Below, in pieces: positions 30,811 to 34,054 of a DNA stretch of 34,054 nucleotides (its first letter is position 1; every line of letters begins with the position of its first letter). The notes under the pieces were generated by a model, which worked only from the letters and a program-made list of their open reading frames with translations, made no database searches and was not told the origin of the DNA. The stretch spans positions 1 to 34,054 of the forward strand of contig JAEZKH010000477.1 of the NCBI GenBank assembly GCA_023415515.1, written 5' to 3'. A program made the position numbers and the translations under genes. This DNA is from Actinomycetes bacterium. Its GTDB lineage: Bacteria; Actinomycetota; Actinomycetes; Mycobacteriales; Mycobacteriaceae.

Positions 30811-32550
30811 ATGCAGCCTGACTATGACGTTCTGATCATCGGTTCGGGGTTCGGGGGAAGTGTTTCGGCGCTGCGGCTGACCGAGAAGGGCTATCGCGTC
30901 GGCGTCCTGGAAGCCGGCCGACGCTTCGCCGACTCCGACTTCGCCAAGACCTCGTGGAACCTGCGCAAGTTCCTCTGGATGCCCAAGCTCGGCATGTACG
31001 GCATTCAGCGCATCCACCTGCTCCGCAACGTCATGATCCTGGCGGGGGCCGGGGTCGGCGGCGGCTCGCTGAACTACGCCAACACGCTCTATGTGCCGAC
31101 GGACCCGTTCTTCAACGATCCGCAGTGGAAGCACATCACCGATTGGCGCGCCGAACTGCTGCCGCACTACGAGCAGGCGCAGCGCATGCTCGGCGTCGTC
31201 GAGAACCCGACGTTCACCGACGCCGACAAGGTCATGAAAGAGGTCGCCGAGGAGATGGGTGTCGGGAACACGTTCGTGCCGACGCCCGTCGGCGTGTTCT
31301 TCGGACCCGATGGCACGAAGGCGCCGGGCAAGACCGTGCCCGATCCGTACTTCGGCGGGGCCGGACCCGCTCGTACCGGTTGCATCGAGTGCGGCGCCTG
31401 CATGACGGGTTGCCGCTACGGCGCGAAGAACACCCTGGTCAAGAATTACCTCGGCCTGGCGGAATCCGCTGGCGCACAGGTGCATCCGATGACAACGGTG
31501 ACCGCATTCAAGCAGCGTGGCGACGGGCTGTGGGAGGTCAAGACCGCGCACACCGGCCGGGTGCTGCGCCGGAATCGTCGGACGTTCACCGCGACGCACC
31601 TCATTCTCGCGGCGGGCACGTTCGGCACTCAGAAGCTGATGTTCAAGATGCGCGATCGCGGCAACCTTCCGAAGCTGTCGGACAGGCTCGGCGTGCTCAC
31701 CCGCACGAACTCCGAGTCGATCGTCGGTGCGGGGCGCCTCGCGGTGAGCGACGACCTCGACCTCACCCACGGGGTGGCCATCACGTCGTCGATCCATCCG
31801 ACCTCCGACACCCATGTCGAACCCGTGCGCTACGGCAAAGGCTCCAACGCGATGGGTCTACTGCAGACGCTGATGACCGACGGCGCGGGACCTGAGGGCA
31901 CCGACGTCCCGCGCTGGCGGCAACTGCTCGACCAGGCGCGCGAGGATCCGAAGAAGATGCTGCGGCTGCTGAACCCGGCGCGCTGGAGCGAACGCACGAT
32001 GATCGCGCTCGTGATGCAGAACCTGGACAACTCGATCACCACCTTCACCCGCAAGACGAAGCTGGGCATCCGCATGCTCGACAGCAAGCAGGGCCACGGC
32101 GAGCCGAACCCGAGCTGGATTCCCGTGGGCAACGAGGTCACCCGCAGGCTCGCCAAGAAGATCGACGGCGTCGCGGGCGGCACCTGGGGCGAGCTGTTCA
32201 ACATCCCGCTGACCGCGCATTTCCTCGGCGGCGCGGCTATCTCCGACAGTCCGGAGCGCGGCGTCATCGACCCCTATCACCGGGTGTACAACTATCCGAC
32301 GCTGTATGTCGTCGACGGTGCCTCGATATCGGCCAACCTCGGCGTCAACCCCTCGCTGAGCATCACCGCACAGGCCGAGCGCGCGGCCTCGCTATGGCCG
32401 AACAAGGGTGAGGAAGACCTGCGGCCTGCTCAGGGCGAGCCCTACAAGCGGTTGCCGCCGATCGAGCCGGAGCATCCCGTGGTGCCCGCCGACGCCCTCG
32501 GCGCGCTGCGCCGCATCCCGTTCGAGCCCGGTCAACAGGTAGCCGGTTAA
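30811..32550 (+). CDS. choD: ChoD, GMC-type oxidoreductase (cholesterol oxidase family)
   Basis: FAD enzyme of 579 residues related to cholesterol oxidase. FAD-binding VLIIGSGFGGSVSALRL is at residues 7-23. GAGVGGGSLNYANTLY is the second nucleotide contact. A CxxCxxxC cluster in GCIECGACMTGCRYGAKNT is unusual for cholesterol oxidases but typical of this mycobacterial branch. The C-terminal GGAAISDSPERGVID and GVNPSLSITAQAER are GMC signatures. In M. tuberculosis ChoD influences virulence but is not the main cholesterol-degrading oxidase (recalled), so the sterol substrate is uncertain. No signal peptide. Confidence 0.92.
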   Translation: MQPDYDVLIIGSGFGGSVSALRLTEKGYRVGVLEAGRRFADSDFAKTSWNLRKFLWMPKLGMYGIQRIHLLRNVMILAGAGVGGGSLNYANTLYVPTDPFFNDPQWKHITDWRAELLPHYEQAQRMLGVVENPTFTDADKVMKEVAEEMGVGNTFVPTPVGVFFGPDGTKAPGKTVPDPYFGGAGPARTGCIECGACMTGCRYGAKNTLVKNYLGLAESAGAQVHPMTTVTAFKQRGDGLWEVKTAHTGRVLRRNRRTFTATHLILAAGTFGTQKLMFKMRDRGNLPKLSDRLGVLTRTNSESIVGAGRLAVSDDLDLTHGVAITSSIHPTSDTHVEPVRYGKGSNAMGLLQTLMTDGAGPEGTDVPRWRQLLDQAREDPKKMLRLLNPARWSERTMIALVMQNLDNSITTFTRKTKLGIRMLDSKQGHGEPNPSWIPVGNEVTRRLAKKIDGVAGGTWGELFNIPLTAHFLGGAAISDSPERGVIDPYHRVYNYPTLYVVDGASISANLGVNPSLSITAQAERAASLWPNKGEEDLRPAQGEPYKRLPPIEPEHPVVPADALGALRRIPFEPGQQVAG

Positions 32551-32613
32551 AGGGCGCGATTCCGGGTAACTGACACTCCAGCCGGGCTTCATGCCGGTGC
32601 GGAGAGGTGGGTC

Positions 32614-33273
32614 GTGCGCACGGCATACCAGCAACAGCTGTCGGAACTGTGCGACCGGTTGGCCGACATGTGCGGGATGGCCGCCGATGCGATGCTGCAC
32701 GCCTCGAACGCGCTGTTGCGGGCCGACCTGGAACTCGCCGAACAGGTCATCACCGACCACGGGCGCATCGCGGATACGTGGCGTCACGTCGAAGAGTCCG
32801 CCGTCAAGCTGCTCGCACTGCATCAACCCGTCGCGGGGGACTTGCGCAAGGTCGTCGGCTCGCTGCACATCGGCGCCGACATCGAGCGGATGGGCGCGTT
32901 GGCCGTACACGTCGCCAACATCGCCCGGCTACGTCATCCCGAGCACGCGGTACCCGACGATGTCCGCGACGCGTTTGCCGAAATGGCCGACGTCGCAGTG
33001 CAACTCGCCAGGACTGCGCAGGAGGTGCTGCGGTCACCCGATCCGGAGAAGGCTGCACAACTGCGGGACGAAGACGATGCCGTCGACACCAGGCACCAAC
33101 ATCTGTTCACAGTGTTGATCGACCGCGAATGGCGCCACGGTGTGTGTTCGGCGGTCGACGTCGCGTTGCTCGGCCGATTCTACGAGCGATTCGCCGACCA
33201 CGCCGTCGAGATCGGGCGACGGGTGGTGTTCGAGGCGACGGGCGGCCTGCCCATGCACAGAAAACTGGCCTAG
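32614..33273 (+). CDS. PhoU-family phosphate regulator (PhoY type)
   Basis: A 219-residue protein of two three-helix PhoU units. It links the Pst phosphate transporter to the SenX3-RegX3 system in mycobacteria (PhoY1/PhoY2). Motifs: QQLSELCDRLADMCGMAADAM at the start, LLALHQPVAGDLRKVVGSLHIGADIERMGALAVHVANIAR in unit 1 and LLGRFYERFADHAVEIGRRVVFEATG in unit 2. The metal-motif Asp of unit 1 (usually ERxGD) is Ala here, while unit 2 keeps ERFAD. The GTG start at 32614 follows GAGAGGTGG. The stop interlocks with that of the convergent transporter gene. Confidence 0.9.
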   Translation: MRTAYQQQLSELCDRLADMCGMAADAMLHASNALLRADLELAEQVITDHGRIADTWRHVEESAVKLLALHQPVAGDLRKVVGSLHIGADIERMGALAVHVANIARLRHPEHAVPDDVRDAFAEMADVAVQLARTAQEVLRSPDPEKAAQLRDEDDAVDTRHQHLFTVLIDREWRHGVCSAVDVALLGRFYERFADHAVEIGRRVVFEATGGLPMHRKLA

Positions 33274-34054
33274 CTGGAGGTCTCGGGTTCGGCGCGTCGG
33301 GCCTTCTCCGCCTCCAGCATCTCCTCGAAGGCGCCCTCGTCATGGCCGAGTGCGATCGTGGCCGCCACCATCGCCGCCACCGCGACCGCAAGCAGCGCAA
33401 TCGTTCTCGGGTCGGTGACCTTGAGCGCCTCGCCGAGGACGACGACGCCGAGCGACACGGCGACCAACGGCTCGAGAACCAGCATGGTCGGCACCGAGGT
33501 CTGAAGCGCACCCGCGTGAAAAGCCGACTGCTGCAACAACGTTGCCGCGACGCCGAGGATCACCACAAGGTACGGCGCAGGCACCACCAGCGTGCCCCAC
33601 AAGCCCTCGTCGTTGAGTCGCTGCACGGTGACCTTCGTCAGCACCGACACGACGCCGAACAGCACCCCGACCGCGGCGGCGATCAGCACGGCGCGCTTGC
33701 GACCCTGCACGCGCGCGCCGCCGACGACGCAACCGAGGACGACGACCACGCACAACACCGTGGCCAGGATCCACACGGCGGGCAGCGGCCGGTAGTTTCC
33801 CGGCTCCACGCGCGCCACCAGGACGAACACCGCCAGTCCGAAGGTCAGCACCAACGCCCACACCCAGTCGTGGGTCGTGACGCGCCGGTTGGCCAACCGC
33901 GCGCTCATCGGCAGCGCGAACAACAGGGCCGACACCAGTAGCGGCACCACCAGGATCAGCGAACCCCAGGTGAGCGCAAGGGCCTGGAACCCGTAACCGG
34001 CCGCCGCCCCCCCCGTGCCGGCCCCCCACAGCCGCTTGCGAAGCAGGATCTTGA
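33270..34054 (-). CDS. DMT-family (EamA-like) transporter, N-terminus outside the window
   Basis: A membrane protein whose reading frame runs through the right edge; 260 codons are visible. At least seven hydrophobic segments are seen, such as ALALTWGSLILVVPLLVSALL, WALVLTFGLAVFVLV, WILATVLCVVVVLGCVVGG and IALLAVAVAAMVAATIAL. VPTMLVLEPLVAVSLGVVVLGEAL is the typical EamA motif near the end of the second repeat. The last 20 residues are charged and cytoplasmic. Substrate unknown. A G8 run on the coding strand (34007-34014) encodes Gly-Gly in frame. Confidence 0.8.
   Translation of the reverse strand, partial: KILLRKRLWGAGTGGAAAGYGFQALALTWGSLILVVPLLVSALLFALPMSARLANRRVTTHDWVWALVLTFGLAVFVLVARVEPGNYRPLPAVWILATVLCVVVVLGCVVGGARVQGRKRAVLIAAAVGVLFGVVSVLTKVTVQRLNDEGLWGTLVVPAPYLVVILGVAATLLQQSAFHAGALQTSVPTMLVLEPLVAVSLGVVVLGEALKVTDPRTIALLAVAVAAMVAATIALGHDEGAFEEMLEAEKARRAEPETSS

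Noticed and set aside
32607..33941. Forward open frame of 444 codons over the PhoU gene and the antisense of the transporter.
   Set aside because: It overlaps two well-supported genes in wrong frames and has a His/Arg/Gln-rich low-complexity composition.
34007..34014. C8 run as a possible frameshift site in the transporter gene.
   Set aside because: The reading frame is open and membrane-like on both sides of the run, so no shift is needed.
1..34054. tRNA or rRNA genes, insertion sequences and transposases.
   Set aside because: None were recognised by eye; the 49-bp repeat pair is not accompanied by a transposase or terminal inverted repeats.

Overview
The window is high-GC actinobacterial DNA. 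Gene content and order point to a Mycobacterium/Mycolicibacterium chromosome: gadB, alr, tsaE-tsaB-rimI-tsaD, groES-groEL1 with a His-rich GroEL1 tail, whiB3, a conserved TPR-like gene, sigD-rsdA, a DUF5319 gene, guaB2-guaB3, choD and a phoY-type gene. This matches the M. tuberculosis Rv3433c to Rv3409c order from memory, with an insertion between groEL1 and whiB3. The number of extra genes suggests an environmental or fast-growing species (inference).

Left conserved block (1-10268): the end of an NAD(P)H-hydrate repair enzyme gene, then gadB. A tightly overlapping operon follows: alr, a membrane-anchored alpha/beta hydrolase, tsaE, tsaB, rimI, tsaD, an NTF2-like protein and an epoxide-hydrolase-like protein. 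It joins cell-wall D-alanine supply to the tRNA t6A modification machinery. The chaperonin operon groES-groEL1 lies behind a CIRCE operator and ends in a strong hairpin terminator.

Accessory block (10269-24126): a variable region between groEL1 and whiB3. It has a 49-bp duplicate of the groEL1 tail, several decayed genes (cupin, carboxymuconolactone decarboxylase, a secreted protein, a VOC protein), small secreted and membrane proteins including a TMEM175-type channel, and a PPOX flavoprotein. A fused double TetR regulator is followed by a tandem palindromic operator in front of a DUF427/flavin-oxidoreductase operon. A class I DAHP synthase follows a structured leader encoding a Tyr-Trp-Arg-Phe peptide. 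A cupin/LysR divergent pair and a ThrE-family exporter complete the block.

Right conserved block (24127-34054): whiB3 with a long upstream region, the TPR-like gene, sigD with its anti-sigma gene rsdA, DUF5319, the two IMP-dehydrogenase-family genes, choD, a PhoU-family regulator, and a DMT-type transporter cut by the window end.

The best candidates for undescribed biology are the double-TetR/double-operator module (15762-17204) and the leader with competing RNA structures upstream of the DAHP synthase gene (19836-20046). The TsaD substitution at a metal-ligand position and the groEL1-tail duplication also deserve checking. All statements rest on reading the sequence; no database search or folding program was run.
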